The notes below the pieces were generated by a model. That model was not told the origin of the DNA, did not search any database, and saw nothing but the letters and a program-made list of their open reading frames with translations. 64,000 bases of DNA from Rhizophagus irregularis (Eukaryota; Glomeromycota; Glomeromycetes; Glomerales; Glomeraceae), in NCBI RefSeq assembly GCF_026210795.1, contig NC_089436.1, positions 868,001 through 932,000 on the forward strand, written 5' to 3'. The position numbers were made by a program, and so were the translations under genes. Positions 22,660-35,703 of this stretch are shown here, one piece after another (the stretch's first letter is position 1; each line of letters starts with the position of its first letter).

Positions 22660-25625
22660 ATGACTGATCACATAGAAGATTCACCCATTAAAAAGAAAAA
22701 TAGAGGAGGTTGGCCACCTAATAGCATTTGGGAAGATATTAATAAAGGAGAAGCTGTTGGTTCTGGCAAATTTGCTGCCTCCTGCAAGTACTGTAAAAAT
22801 ATATAGTCACGCGATGAAGTTTCAAAGCTTGAAGAGCATCTTTCAAACCATTGTCCAGATACGTCAGCAGCAGTTGTTAGAAGGTATATGACTAAAGTAA
22901 TGGAATGGCAAGATAAGTCCAAGTCATCCAAAAAAAAAATACTTTGAAAATCAAAGTAATATAGATGATTACCATGATTCAACAGAGCTTAACAAACAAA
23001 GATGTACACGAATTAATCGTGCATTAGTTAAATTTTTTATTGTGTGCAGAATTGCGTTTAGAATAGTGAAACATCTCTTTCTCATCAATTTTATAAAAGA
23101 GCTTAATACCAGGTACAATACACCAACAAGAGAAGTATTAGTAAATTAACTACTTGAACGTGAATTAGCTTAAGTGAACTTTAAAGTTAATTCTAAGCTT
23201 GAAAAGGAAACGAATTTAACGTTAGGTTTGTTAAATTAAATAGGCTATCATATGTGATTTTTATTTAATCTTACTTACTATATAATATTAATTTATAATT
23301 TAGCCTTTGATGGTTGGACGTCTGGTACACATTGTTCAATTTGGAACTTCATTGTAATGACTTCGTCACGTAAAAAATATCTTTATCAACTTTTTGATTT
23401 GTCTGAAAATTCGCACACTGCAGAATATTTAGTTACGGTAATTGAAAAGGTTATAGAAGGTATTGGAGAAGATCGAATATGTGCTGTAGTTTCTGATAAT
23501 GCAGCCAATGTTTGTAATGCATGAAAAATTATACATGAGAATCATCCAAAAATTGAGAATGTGTGATGGCTTGCACATTATATCAACTTAATTGCATGCG
23601 ACATCGTCAAGGAAAAGTTTGGGAAATGTTTATTAAAAAGTGTTAATATTTTGACAACCTTTTTTAGAAGTTCTCATCAGGCTAATGCAAAACTTGCTCA
23701 AATAATTAAAGAAAAAAGAATTAGTGGAAGAGGATTAAAATTATATTGCAAGACACACTGGACTACTGCTAGTGAATCCATAAATTCAGTAATAAATTTG
23801 GAATCAGCACTAGAAGAAATGGCCAGCGATCACGATAAAGTGCTAACAAATGACAAAATAAAACTGATTATTCAATCAAGAAATTTTTTTTCAAATTTAC
23901 GAGTTCTTGGATTTGTTCTGGATTCTCTAAGAAAAGCAGTACTTTCATTAGAATCGAGAAGAGCTACACTTGCAGATTATTTCCTGAACTTGGCAAGACT
24001 TGCAGCTATATTAAAAAGTTACCCAAATCATTAAATCCTGCATTCTGAAGTCATTGTATCAAAGTAATAAATGAAAGATTTGATGAGTTCGATGATGATA
24101 AGTATATTACTTGTTTTTTTATGGATCCCAGATTTAGAAACGCGCCACTTAAAAAATGCGCCCTCATGAGAATTATCAAATGTGCAGCTTCAATCAGAAA
24201 AAATTTAGGTTTCAGCCGTTACGAAGCTAAAACTTTATGTAATCAAATACAGAAATATATTAATGAGCAAGAGCCATTTGACTTAGATATCAGTTTTGCT
24301 AAAGATAATCCCGTAAATTAGTGGAAATATATTAATACCAAACCAGAACCAGATGTCCTGCTAAAAATTGCAAGTTATCTATTTGCAATATGTCCTAACT
24401 CAGCAACTTGTGAATGTGGATTTTCGACTTTAGGATGGCTATTTCATAAACATCGCTTAAATCTTAATGTGGATAAACTAGGACCCCGGACATCACATAT
24501 ATAACTCACATTTGAGTTTTAGCAAATTCAATCAAAATTAGGTTAAACTCATAATTTTAGATAGAGCAAATTAATTGAAAATTAATTAATAGTCATAATT
24601 ATGAGTTTTAGCAAATTGTGTTGATTTTACAAAGTCATATTTTATATTTGAGCAAATTGATACTTTTTTTTGAATTTAACTTATCCTTTTTTTTTAACTT
24701 TTATTAATAATATTTTTAAAAATATTAGTTTTAGGGTCCGGATTATATTTTGGCCAAAATTAAGCATAATGCAGGCCAAAAACTGTCTGATTAGTTTTGC
24801 AACATTTTTTTATTTTCAGTTTTTTTGCGATTATCTTGGCATCCAGTGATCTGATTTATGCAGATTTTTTTTTAATTTGTAAAGCTCGATGAGGGCTACA
24901 AAATGAAAAAAAGTTCGCATAAATTGGACTACTGGATGCCGAGATAATTACAAAAAACTTGATTTTTTTTTTGAAATTTAGGCCAATTTGCTAAAAAGTT
25001 ACACTCATATTTTGAGTTTTAGCAAATTAATATAGATTTAAAATGTGATAATTTGATTTTTAGCAAATTAGGTCTATTTTAGCAGGAGCAAAAAGTGCTA
25101 AATTCATGCAGATCAGTTATGAGTTATATATGTGATGTCCGGGGTCCTGATAAACTAGAATCCATGTGCAAATTAATTTTGTATTGGAAATCCAATTCAA
25201 AAACTGAAATTGGATTTTATGGAATTGATCAAAAAAAGAATACTCGTCTTAGTGATGATGAGATCAATATACGTATTGCAAGTAAGCTTTTGAAAAGATT
25301 TGACGATATAATATAATGAAGGAAGTCTTTCTACTTGAGATTAACTACAAGCGGCGAAACAATACCCGAAGACAATTGCCGTATAGTAATCGAAAGTTTA
25401 TGGATTGATCAATTTGTTAATTTATCGTATGATTCAATTACTAGTGATATTCCAAGAGATATATTGGATAATTCAGATGAAAATAATGCAGAAGATGATG
25501 AAGTTAATGATAGTGGTAATAACAAGAGAGCTGGGAAAGGTGACTATGATTATGATATAGATGATGTATTAGGTATGGATGACAGTGATAATAATGATGA
25601 TAATTATAATGATAATGAAAAATAA
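22660..25625 (+). pseudogene. hAT transposase with BED zinc finger, broken
   Basis: ATG at 22660. The N-terminal BED finger shows SIWEDINKG, VGSGKFAASCKYCKN, then a stop, then SKLEEHLSNHC. The RNase H-like core follows at 23300-23640 (AFDGWTSGTHCSIWNF, VVSDNAANVCNA). A helical region with CKTHWTTASESINSV lies at 23651-24034 and YITCFFMDPRF lies near 24105. The C-terminal dimerisation block (AICPNSATCECGFSTLGW then HKHRLNLNVDKL) ends at the insertion 24480-25148 and resumes as ESMCKLILYWKSN. An acidic Asp/Asn-rich tail runs to 25625. Several in-frame stops (near 22805, 23521, 23566, 24032, 24319 and 25314) and the MITE make it inactive. hAT transposases cut and paste with 8-bp duplications, matching the MITEs seen here, though this copy cannot be their current driver. 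Confidence 0.85.
24480..25148. mobile_element. AGGACCCC-family MITE, 669 bp, in the hAT gene
   Basis: Perfect inverted ends AGGACCCCGGACATCACATA and complement, extending to about 28 bp, flanked by an 8-bp duplication GATAAACT (24472-24479 and 25149-25156). The interior has the family's central hairpin built on GGACTACTGGATGCCGAG. The hAT coding frame is interrupted inside the C-terminal block and resumes on the other side. The perfect ends imply a fairly recent insertion. Confidence 0.93.
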
Positions 25626-25969
25626 TAATAATGACATATGGGCTGATCGTGCTCATCTCACTAAATAAGTTTATGTGATGTTGACGAGTTGTACCACCTA
25701 AGATCGTGAGTTGTACCACTAGTATACCACCCAAAAATGTGTGATAAAAAAAACTCCCACCAAAAAAGTATTAAAAACGCATGAAAAAAAAAGAAATCTA
25801 ATAACCGTACAGGACATAACCTTTTCGCTATTAAAATTGCAAGTTCAGATCAGTTTCATTTCAAAATTAACAAAATTACGAAATATTATAAAAAGTAGTC
25901 TTATACAAACCTTTATAAATAGTTGCACTTAAAACGAAGTTTAGTCACATTTTATAAAAGAATTGCACC

Positions 25970-27612
25970 ATGGTGAGTTAACAATAATATAATTATTGTT
26001 AGATTTTTACTAAATGTCTTATAATTTATATAGGTCGCCAGAGTTTTTTGTCATGATTATCCTAATAATCCTTACATAGATGCCTTATACTCTATCAGAA
26101 ATATTCATTCAAGATATAAAATAATAGCACTTGGATACTATCCACAAAATATTAAATATATGTAAAAAAGTAGTAGGAGCATCGTTCAATATCAAATTCC
26201 AGATGGATACATCATAGAAACGGAAGCTGCAAACAAAGCAATACGTTGTGAAATGAAATACATCTCGGTAAATAAAGTGAGTGATGATCTTAAACTAATA
26301 AACGTAATTTGTTATCTGTTATATAACAAAATCATTTATTAATGTGAACAAGGTTTTATACACTATAACATGAAAAGAAAAACAGGCAGAATATTCAATA
26401 TCTAGTGAACGATCAGCAAGTGGGGCGATAAATGCTTTTTTAAAGGTAAATTTTTAGAAATTAGAAATTATTTAATGTATTATTATGTTTAACTATAATT
26501 TCTAAAAATATTAAAAACGTAACATCTATTTTTATAGAGAATTAGCCAAGAAAATTCTAGACTTTCTGGGATACATGTTTTTGGATTAGATATTGAAATA
26601 TTACATCAAGTATGAACTGGAGAATTAACTATAGCAAAAACTACTAATATTAACAAAAGAAAGCAACCCCTTAGTGAAGTATCAGTATTACAACAAAATA
26701 AACGATATGCATCATTTGGGAGAGATGCTCACAAGAAAATCAAACAACTTATTTTATAACATCGGATGATTTCAGAGTCTGAGGAGCCAATTCACTTATG
26801 TAATATGGAATTGGAATATGAAGATCATATTATTAATATAAAATATAATCTATTATTAGATCATATAAAATTAGATGCTTATGTGCGTGCCTGTGATGAA
26901 GCTTTATTAGGACATGATGGTTACCGAAGGCTTGCTGCTGTAGAAGCATGATTGACACATGAATATCAAGTTGCACAAAGAAGAATAGAAATTACAAAAT
27001 TAATCAATGAACAAATACCAATCAGAACAATTAATCTTAATAAAGAGGTTAATCAACTTGATGATGATGATGAATATCAAAGCAATCCTGATGGAATTAT
27101 GGTTGATGAACAAGAAATTGGTAATGGTGTTTATCGATCTATTAGAAATCTTCTTCAAATATTTATTCCTATTTGGAATGAATCAAATCCTCCAATTCTT
27201 CAACCAGGAGATACAATTAATTTGAAACTTGGTGAAGATGGTAGAAATGTGGACTGCAAACAGAATCATGTGATGTTAATTATTTGTTTATTAAATGAAA
27301 AAGATGAAGTATTAAAACCAGATCATCAGTATAGGTAGTATTAATTTTGTAATTTTTTAGAACATTTATTAAATAATGAGAAATTAGTATTTGCCTTTTT
27401 ATAGATAAAGAAAAATATGAAACATTAGCTAAAGTTGGAAATCTATTTAAGTATCAGCTCCAAGATCTTCAAAAAAATGGAATTTCTGTTGATGGTATGC
27501 ATTAGCCAATTGAATTATATTTTTTCTGATGACTGGAAATTTATGTACAATATAATGGGATTAAATGCACTAAATGCAAAATATTTTTGCCTATATTGTG
27601 ATTGTGAAGCAA
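25970..27612 (+). pseudogene. Transposase relic B, 5' part (split by the 9.7-kb insertion)
   Basis: A mini-exon of just ATG (25970-25972) followed by GTGAGT, then an exon from 26036 reading VARVFCHDYPNNPYIDALYS and IHSRYKIIALGYYPQNIKYM. Later pieces: RISQENSRLSGIHVFGLDIE, LLLDHIKLDAYVRACDEALL, HEYQVAQRRIEITKLI, LLQIFIPIWNESNPPILQPG, and the block PIELYFFSDDWKFMYNIM followed by GLNALNAKYFCLYCDC. The GDWKFM-GLxxAxxxYFCLWC pattern belongs to a widespread transposase-like family in Glomeromycotina and animals whose superfamily I cannot name with confidence. In-frame stops (for example near 26164, 26612, 26758 and 26949) show decay. The frame stops dead at the CATCAGG terminus at 27613 and its C-terminal part is at 37466-38395. 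Confidence 0.7.
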
Positions 27613-27639
27613 CATCAGGAAATTTTATAGCGCGAAAAA

Positions 27640-28335
27640 TTGCGTAAGTTTACGATTTTGTAAGTTTACGAAAGTTTATGGCATAATATTTCGAAAAATT
27701 TCAAAATATTACGTAAGTTTACAATTTCGTAAGATTTATGTGATATTACGGTTAAAATATTACGTGAGTTTTCAATATCGTAAGATTTACGCAATATTAC
27801 GGTCAAAATATTCTGCAAATTTACGAAACTGTAAACCTGCGTAATATTACAGTTGAAATATTTCGAAAATTTACGAAACTGTAAACCTGCGTAATATTAC
27901 GGTTGAAATATTTCGAAAATTTACGAAACTGTAAACCTGCGTAATATTACGGTTAAAATATTTCGAAAATTTACGAAACTGTAAACCTGCGTAATATTAC
28001 GGTTGAAATATTTTGAAAATTTACGAAACTGTAAACCTGCGTAATATTACGGTTAAAATATTTTGAAAATTTACGAAACTGTAAACCTGCGTAATATTAC
28101 GGTTGAAATATTTCGAAAATTTACGAAACTGTAAACCTGCGTAATATTACGGTTAAAATATTTCGAAAATTTACGAAACTGTAAACCTGCGTAATATTAC
28201 GGTCAAAATATTCTGCAAATTTACGAAACTGTAAACCTGCGTAATATTACGGTTGAAATATTTCGAAAATTTACGAAACTGTAAACCTGCGTAATATTAC
28301 GGTTGAAATATTTCGAAAATTTACGAGATTGTAAA
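27640..28335. repeat. 50-bp satellite array
   Basis: Unit contains ATTTACGAAACTGTAAACCT followed by GCGTAATATTACGGTTGAAA. GTAATATTAC recurs at exactly 50-bp spacing at 27841, 27891, 27941 and so on to 28291, so at least ten units, with degenerate copies at the left. Units alternate GGTTGAAA and GGTTAAAA variants, which suggests duplication in blocks. The motifs resemble the AATATTAC/GAAATATT words at the right end of the same element. Confidence 0.9.
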
Positions 28336-28708
28336 CTGCATATGCAGTAGAACGTATACAAGGGGCATGTGATACTATTGAATAATCAAAAATAATATAA
28401 ACACCTTTTCTTTTATATAAACACCTTTTTTTTTAAGTTTGGGAAAGCAAATTTATTTTTATTTACGAATTTTTTATTATTTACAATTTTTATGTTAAAA
28501 ATTAAAGTAAATTCTAATTTTTATTATAACTTAATAAAAAAAATACACATTTGATACTTGTTCGCTACTATTTTATAAAATAGTACCCAGGCTGTACGGC
28601 GTGGACGTCAGTATCAGTCACAGCCCAAAAAACGTGAGTCTCCAGCCGATATTTGGTACGGACTGGGCCTAGCTACTCACTTAATAAATAATAAAAAAAT
28701 AAAAATAA

Positions 28709-29332
28709 TTATCTTCTTCTACGATACGTAGGTAAGTTTCTCCTTGCCCTACGATCATCACGCGTGACTAAAATTGATCAAATTTATCAAATTTAAAACA
28801 TGAACGTAAATATTAATTATAAATTTTATTATAGTATAATTACCCGGCCTCTCCCAAAATCTCGTTCTAAATTCGCGATAATATCTTGCGCCGGTACGCG
28901 TCCACAGCCGCCGCCCAGGGTTACCATTACGATAAAGGACATAGTTCTAAATATCAAAATCAGTTTGAATATTCGGTAAATACATTTAATTTATATGAAT
29001 GTAATGTTATTTATTTACTTACATGGTAATCCCTGACGAGGTTCCTCCACTTTTGGCTGCACTGTTACCCGGAAACCTCGTTCGAAATATTCTATTTATT
29101 CTGATTCAATTAAATGGATTGGTTAATTTGAATTTAAATTCTTTCTTAAAGAAATTATAGATATTAGTCATATGAACCTATTGGCAACAGAGTCCCAAAA
29201 ATCTTGGCGGCTTCTACCATTAATATTGTGGTAGGCGCGGTTTCTGTCTCGGCGTATGTCAACAAGTTCGTCCATCATAGCCCAGTTCCAATAGACGTTA
29301 TAGTGGGAACGACGACGTGTGTGGCGAGGCAT
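28709..29332 (-). pseudogene. Myb/SANT-like (trihelix) DNA-binding protein, probably frameshifted
   Basis: ATG at 29332. Exon 1 (29332-29178) reads MPRHTRRRSHYN then WNWAMMDELVDIRRDRNRAY and DFWDSVANR, helix 1 of a Myb/SANT-like domain. Exon 2 (about 29091-29023) holds the recognition helix CSQKWRNLVRDYH. Exon 3 (28946-28844) is NYVLYRNGNPGRRLWTRTGA and YYREFRTRFWERP, and exon 4 (28767-28709) ends NLPTYRRRR-stop. Exons 3 and 4 are in phase. Exon 2 needs either a one-base shift at GTGCAGCC or a very small exon (29056-29023) that drops the middle helix. Such proteins bind DNA and often accompany transposons (PIF/Harbinger, for example). Here it lies inside the 9.7-kb element. A related relic is at 39769. 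Confidence 0.6.
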
Positions 29333-30192
29333 TATTAGTAATTTGATTTTGGGATGAGTAAAAATTTGAAAGAAAGTCGTAAAATGTCACTTTAAATAAA
29401 ATTTGAACAATACCTCTTTGGTTTGATTTTATTTCTCGTTTCAATTAAAATTTAATTTATTAGACTTTTCATCATTAAACATATTAATTAAATCTCATGC
29501 GGATATGGATTATCTAAATATAAATATCATGATTCTAAATATAAATATAAATCACTTAATTTATTTTAATTTTTTTTTAAAAAAAAAATCTTAGTTTGAT
29601 TTCAATTAAAAATAATTAAAAATCATGTACATGATTTCAATTAAAAATAATTAAAAATCATGTACATGTTTTGGTTATTTAAATATAAATATCAATATAT
29701 TATATTTAAAAATAAACCAATTTATTATTAGCACATTCTATTGAATTTTAAAAAAATCAATTTTTTTTTTAAAAAAAAAATCATCAATATATCATATTTA
29801 AAAATAAAACAATTATATTCTGATTAAATATTTTGCGTACATTTCTTAAAAAAATCATAAAAAAAAATCTTGTACGTCGTACATGCAATTACTAAATATC
29901 ATCCCCTTGTGATAAATAAAAAATTACGCAACACAAATTCAACACAAACTCAACACAAATTTAACAAATTTAACGAAATTTGGCCAAAATTAATAATTTT
30001 TTACCAGAATTATCAACACAAATTGAACACAAATTGAACACAAATTTCAGTCACGATTTATTTATTTCACACCCGTGTTGTTAATAATTAAATAAATAAA
30101 TCTGCATTTTATTTATGATATGGGAAACGTGACCATAAATTCTTTAAGGATATAATTTTATTAAAATAAATCAAAACTCCTATATCAAGTGA

Positions 30193-33170
30193 CTAAAAAA
30201 TATATTTATTTACGAAATATTCATTTTGTTTATCAAATCGGGGTACTATGTGAACGACACCATGTATAGACTCTATAGCTACAAAGTTATATAATTCTAT
30301 CAATTTTAAGTGAGGACATCCATATAAATATGGGTTCCTTTTAGATTTAAAATCGTACCATTGAATTAATGCGAGATTTAGCGGTGGGTCTGTTAATACT
30401 TCTGCTAACAATAAGGCCTATAATAATAAATATTTATTAATACTTTATAATAAATTATTACATAAATTGGAAAAATACCTGTCCATAACAAAGTCCTTTG
30501 TCTGATATATAATCATTTGATTCTTCAGAATCCATTGAAATAGCTATGTCGCTAAACCATACTTTATTATGATACCTGTTTGTGGCATGCATTATGGCAC
30601 CATTTTCCAGTATTACCGATCCGTATATGTTTATTCGGGTTTCACCAATAATTGTGAACCCATCAAGTAAATCTAGATATGAATCCAGACAACTTATAAA
30701 TCTAGCAAAACCGGTCTGCATTTTATTGTCTACGGAATCTTTTTTTTCATTAAAAAATGTATTTGCATCTTGTAAAGAGAAATCAAAGAGTCTTGCAGAA
30801 AATTTACAAGTGCGAGGTGTTTTTGCCGGATTCACTGAATGTTGAGACATTCTAATAGATATTGCTTGACGTTTTATCTATTAATTTAATTTCCATCTTA
30901 AGTTATATAATAAATATATACAATAAATAAATTTCCAAATACTTACAGTTCGTAAAAGCTGAGGTTCGACATCTTTTTTATTGCTAATTCGGTAGGGTAT
31001 TTTAACGAAATATTTGTGGAGACTTTCGTAAGTTTCTGTGGTATAGCCATTTATTGCGCCATAAGATCGTATTGAGTCAATAATGTGATAAACCCATGAA
31101 TGCAATTTAGGCAACTTCAAATTGGAAGGAGAAACAAATTTAAAAGCCTTGACAAACATCCGCGCCCATCTACGTATTGCATCCTAAAATTTAAATGTTA
31201 ATTTAATTTATTTAATTTAAATTTTCGATTTTACTAAAATTTTAATACATACATTAAATTTCTCCAAGTCACTTTCACTAAATTCTTCATATCTACTTAA
31301 AATATACATTTCATTCCAATATTCGTACAATTTCACAAGATCATCATTATTTACAAAATTATCTACTTCGTTATTATTTTCATCATATAAATTATCAATA
31401 ACAAATATCATGACTTTCATCAAACTTCGATATTCATTAGCAGTTAATCTTGCAATTGACTGCAGTCCATTGGAAAAAATTTTAATGGCGGGAAACCGTG
31501 GAATTGCTGCTAGACGGCGATCTACTTCTTCAACTAATTTATTACCATTAACATGTTGCAATTTTAAGATATCGCACGTGAAGATAATTTGATAACGAAA
31601 TAAACCCAAATCTAAATGATGCATTCTGTCAGGAACAGTAGCCAAGTAGATATTTATATTCCTTGATAATATAAATATTTATAATTAATATATATATATG
31701 TTATTATAATTATTTCTACTTTTGCATACTTACGGCAAATCCCAAAAAAAATTAGGTACAGATTCTATGCAAACAGATTTTTGTGTATCATTTTCAAAAT
31801 ATTTACGCATTTCATCATGAGTTCTTAGTATTACATCATTAACCGATAAGTTTATATTTGCAAGATTGTCCCTTTTAATTAAACAGGAGTGACATGGAAG
31901 GCTTGAATTGGAGGATTTATAAACTAAACAAAAACTTGCGGCTTCTGGCCAATCTGCAATAATAGTTGAAACTCTAGGATAAAACCAGGTATTTTCATTA
32001 TTTATAAAAAGGTCTATACCATCTTTTAATAAAATAATTGGTTCTAGTAAATGACGTAAAGATTTATGAAAGGTATCACGAACCAGATCTTTATTTGCAG
32101 CTTCTAAAATTGGTAAATATCCCAAAAGTTGCTTTGCATCCTGTTTATTACGACGCCATATTGGGATATTGCCTAATGAAATATATATTGGATGCAATTG
32201 ACTTTTTCCTAATGTATCTGTAGTTGTTGCATCTGAATATAAAATAATTGATAATAATTTGGAACCAGTAGGTAAGGATTCTTGCGTAGTTTTCCACCAT
32301 TTTCCAGTGTTTTGTTCACTGTAAATACTTTCTCTATTATACTATAAAATAATATAAATAAATTAAAATAAATATTATTTAAATTATTGAATTAACTAAT
32401 ATTTACTATTTACCTCATAGTTTTCGTAAGATAGCGCAAAATTTTGTGTTATGTCAGGAACAGTTAAGATATTTTTGATGCACTGTATTAAGTTTTGATA
32501 ATAAAGAAAATAATCTTTATCCTTATGTTTTGTTATAAGAACTTTACTAAATTCTAAATTAGAAAACTTCATATTATTCATAAATGCTCGTCCCTGTTCA
32601 ATATTTTTTGGTAATGGTGATTCTGTAAGATTTGAATGTTTATTAAAAAAACGTATTATTTCATTACCACCTTTATTGTTTATTTTATATTTCGTTACTA
32701 ATAACATTAGATCTTTATAAGCATCATTAGGAAATTCTGTGCAAGTTTTGGTATTGAGATTTTTGGGTTCTTCAAAAATTTCAGGCTCTTCAGATGAATC
32801 TAATATATTTTCAAAGTTACTATCTTCAAGGCTCATCTCTGATATTGCACTTCCAATACTGTCAAATGACATATTTTGTACATTATTATCATCATCCACC
32901 TAAAATTATAAACCAAAATGAGTTAGTATAATTTGAGCTTTTTCTTTAAAAAGAATAATCTGGAATAACATAATTACCTCAACTTTATCATTTTCATATT
33001 CACTACTTAGATTACTTCGTATCCATTTCACTGCTATATTTTTCACTATCATTATTATCATCATCATCTTCTACTTCTACTTCTACATTTTTTAAGCATT
33101 TTTGGGCGTGTTGAGTATATGCAAAGCGTTGACTGAATATTCGCATACAAAGGGGGCATTTGAAACTCAT
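30193..33170 (-). CDS. Plavaka-type CMC transposase, nearly intact, seven exons
   Basis: Exon 1 (33170-32978) encodes a C2HC finger, CPLCMRIFSQRFAYTQHAQKC, and an acidic stretch. Following exons are 32899-32414, 32341-31734, 31661-31253, 31183-30947, 30877-30479 and 30417-30193. These six join in phase to 788 codons with good GTAAGT/GTATGT donors. Catalytic-type acidic residues are visible in LYSDATTTDTLGKSQLHPIY, in PDRMHHLDLGLFRYQ and in TETYESLHKYFVK. A CHSCLIKR pair lies between, and DRRLAAIPRFPAIKIF is a family block. Such enzymes cut and paste DNA. The first exon is one base out of phase (stop at 33012-33014, while the second frame continues to the donor), so either the finger is lost, a different donor is used, or there is an indel. 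It is the strongest candidate for an active transposase here. Confidence 0.82.
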
Positions 33171-33179
33171 ATTACTAAA

Positions 33180-34270
33180 TTAACGCGTCAAATTTGATGA
33201 AAAGTATCAATTCACTATTTAATTTATATGAGATTATGTGTGCTAATAAAATTATATTGCAAATTCATTGTAAAAATTTAATGAATTAATTGAATGGATT
33301 ACAATTGATTGAGTTATTTGAATAGACACGACTACGCAAATTTACGCATTAATGAATGGAACTGGCTGTAAGAATCTGGTGGCTAATATCGCGGAATCAT
33401 TCGCAATTTTACGCATTATAGCAAAATTTAAAATATGCGAAACACTCAGCAATTTTGCTGTCGGGAACTTGCCGAGTTCGTGGGTTGGCAAATCTAAAAA
33501 TAAATGTAACAAGTCTATGATGTACCATATAAATATTGTTTATTATTTTATTTACTATTTCAATTTGCCGGCAACCTGCCAAGTGAATCTGACAGCAAAA
33601 GTGCTGAGTGTTTCGCATATTTTGAATTTGCTGTAACGGGCTGTAAGAATTCGGATGGCTTATTCAATCGGCTAATCATCTGATAATCAGCCGCAAATTT
33701 ATTGGCTTAACACGGCAAATCACTTTTACAATAATGGACGGATGATCAGCCACAAATTTATGCGATAATCAGGTTATAAGCGCTCAAGATCACTATCAAT
33801 CTGATCAGCCAAATGAGTTCACTGGCTGCAACTTTTTTTTCCATGCATAAAAGCTCCCCAACATGCGTAACATGTTATTTTTTTATAAATTGGATTTGAT
33901 TAATATTTCGATTGTACTATGTGCTTTTACGAGAGTTTTTTTTTAAAGTTCTCTTATGAAAGTGTTACAATATTTTTTCGTAATATCACGATGCAAAATT
34001 TTTGCATTAGTACATTCATTTTTCGTAATATTTCGCATTAGTTCATCCATTTTTCGCAATATTTCGCAAGTTTTTTTTCTTTTTTAGTATAGAATGGCGG
34101 AAATTACCTTATGACAGCTTGCCTCCTTTTTCTGAATTTCTGATTCATGTATTTCCCCCTTTTTCCTCATCCTTTTCGAATTTTCTAGTTCACCTTTTTC
34201 TCATATATTTCCTCTTTTTTCTCATATATTTCCTCCTTTTTTCTCATATTTTCGTTTCAAATTTATTATC
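33180..34270. other. Shared upstream region of the two transposon genes, with a foldback
   Basis: About 1.1 kb between the divergent starts. It holds an inverted repeat at roughly 33408-33636: TTTAAAATATGCGAAACACT with CAGCAATTTTGCTGTC at left and its near-complement at right. It also has repeated CGTAATATTTCGCA words at 33970-34080 and GGCTGATCAGCC-like motifs near 33750-33810. It must include both promoters. The short open frames on either strand here lie on the foldback arms and are not genes. Confidence 0.5.
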
Positions 34271-34273
34271 ATA

Positions 34274-35703
34274 ATGGCTACAAAGCGTGGCGAGAAACGA
34301 AGAATTGACGATAATGAAAGATTTTCAAAACGTAGTACTGAGGGTAGCGAAGCTGAGAAGCGAGTGAGAATATCCGATGATAGTGTTGATGGTATATATG
34401 ACATAATATGTATCATATTCTTTATAAAAGAAATTATATAATATATAGTTAAATTATATTTTATTGTTAAAGTTAATAAAAAAACAATAGAAAAACTATT
34501 AAGAACCAATTCGCAGATAATTTCTAAGCTTGAAGTTCTTATCACCGGACAAAAAAATCTCGAAACCCGTCTCTCGAGCATAGAAAAAAAGCTCAACGAT
34601 AATAACAAAAATAATAATAATACAATAGATCCGGAGTATGTAAAGGTAATAAAGATGAATATTATTTAATGTAAACCTGAAATGCTAACCTCGTTTGATT
34701 AGGGGAGCTCGTTAAGAAGGTGTCGAAAATTTTATTTGAAAATTTTGTTTATCCTTCGCAAGACGAGTACAAACTCGCTACCAAAAAATATTTAAAAGAC
34801 GAAAATCCGGAATTTATGCGCCAGTTCAAAAAAAATCAATGGATTATTTTTTTCGAAAAAAAAATTGCCCCGACTGTAAGTTAAAGCAATTATGAATTTT
34901 ATTAAATTTCATACTAACATTTTTTTTTAATAGTTAGTACAACAACATAGAAGCATACGAGGGATGTTCGCGTCTAGAGTTAAAGACGTTATGTATTCTG
35001 TTTTCGAAGCGACTGGGCATAAATTACCGTCTATTAACACTCAGGCTAGTCCGTCAAAGATTCAGGAATGGAAGAGTAAGGCGGAGGTGAAAAGATGTTA
35101 CAACAACCTATTTAAAAAGGTTAAAGATGGGGGGCAACCTACGACATATATGTCGCTGATAATTGATAAGTTGCGAAAAGAAAATAAAAATCCCTCAAAA
35201 ACACAAATAGCGTATGCGATTAGCATATGTGAAACGTACTTAAATCCTAATAATCAAAACATTCAAATGAGCGAAAGTATAATGAAGTCGAAGATAATCA
35301 ACAACTTAGTAAGTTTTTAATTTACAATTTGCAAAATGTGAATTATTTGAATTACAGTTTATTTATTTATTTATTGATTTTTAGCAAAAGTTGGAAAATA
35401 GGGATAAATTTACACATTCGGACGATGATTCTCATGATGGTAATGATGTAGACGATGGTGGTGATAGAGCAGCTGACGATAGAGCAAGTGCGGCTGATGA
35501 TGGTGTGACTAACGATGGTAGGCCTAACGACGCGGTGCGTTAACGACGATGCGACGCCAACGACGGCGCGGCCAACGATTAGCTACAAGGCCAACGATGG
35601 CATAGCTGACGATGATATACTTTCTATTGACTCTTATAACACGGAGGAGGAAGGTCGGTATGTAAATAGTTTATTAGAGAATTATGGGTTGCATAAAAAA
35701 TAA
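34274..35703 (+). CDS. Second gene of the Plavaka-like transposon, unknown function
   Basis: Not a family I recognise. Exons 34274-34391, 34473-34645, 34708-34875, 34934-35308 and 35385 onward are all in phase. The start MATKRGEKRRIDDNERFSKR is basic and nuclear-signal-like. Exon 2 is a predicted coiled coil (TIEKLLRTNSQIISKLEVLI followed by NLETRLSSIEKKL). Exon 4 is a compact helical region (RCYNNLFKKVKDGGQPTTYM). The last exon is an acidic repeat built on GADD/NDG units. The frame reaches a stop at 35541-35543 inside the repeat. A shifted frame continues DDATPTTARPTISYKAND and ends EENYGLHKK-like at 35703, so a one-base indel in the repeat is likely. Gene order and strand suggest a partner for the transposase, perhaps DNA binding or multimerisation. 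Confidence 0.65.

Noticed and set aside
27780..28335. Regular repeat array considered as CRISPR
   Set aside because: The units are contiguous 50-bp satellites without unique spacers, in a spliced eukaryotic genome.
33352..33636. Frames of 94 and 69 residues on opposite strands
   Set aside because: Both read the arms of a foldback in the shared upstream region of the Plavaka-like transposon genes.
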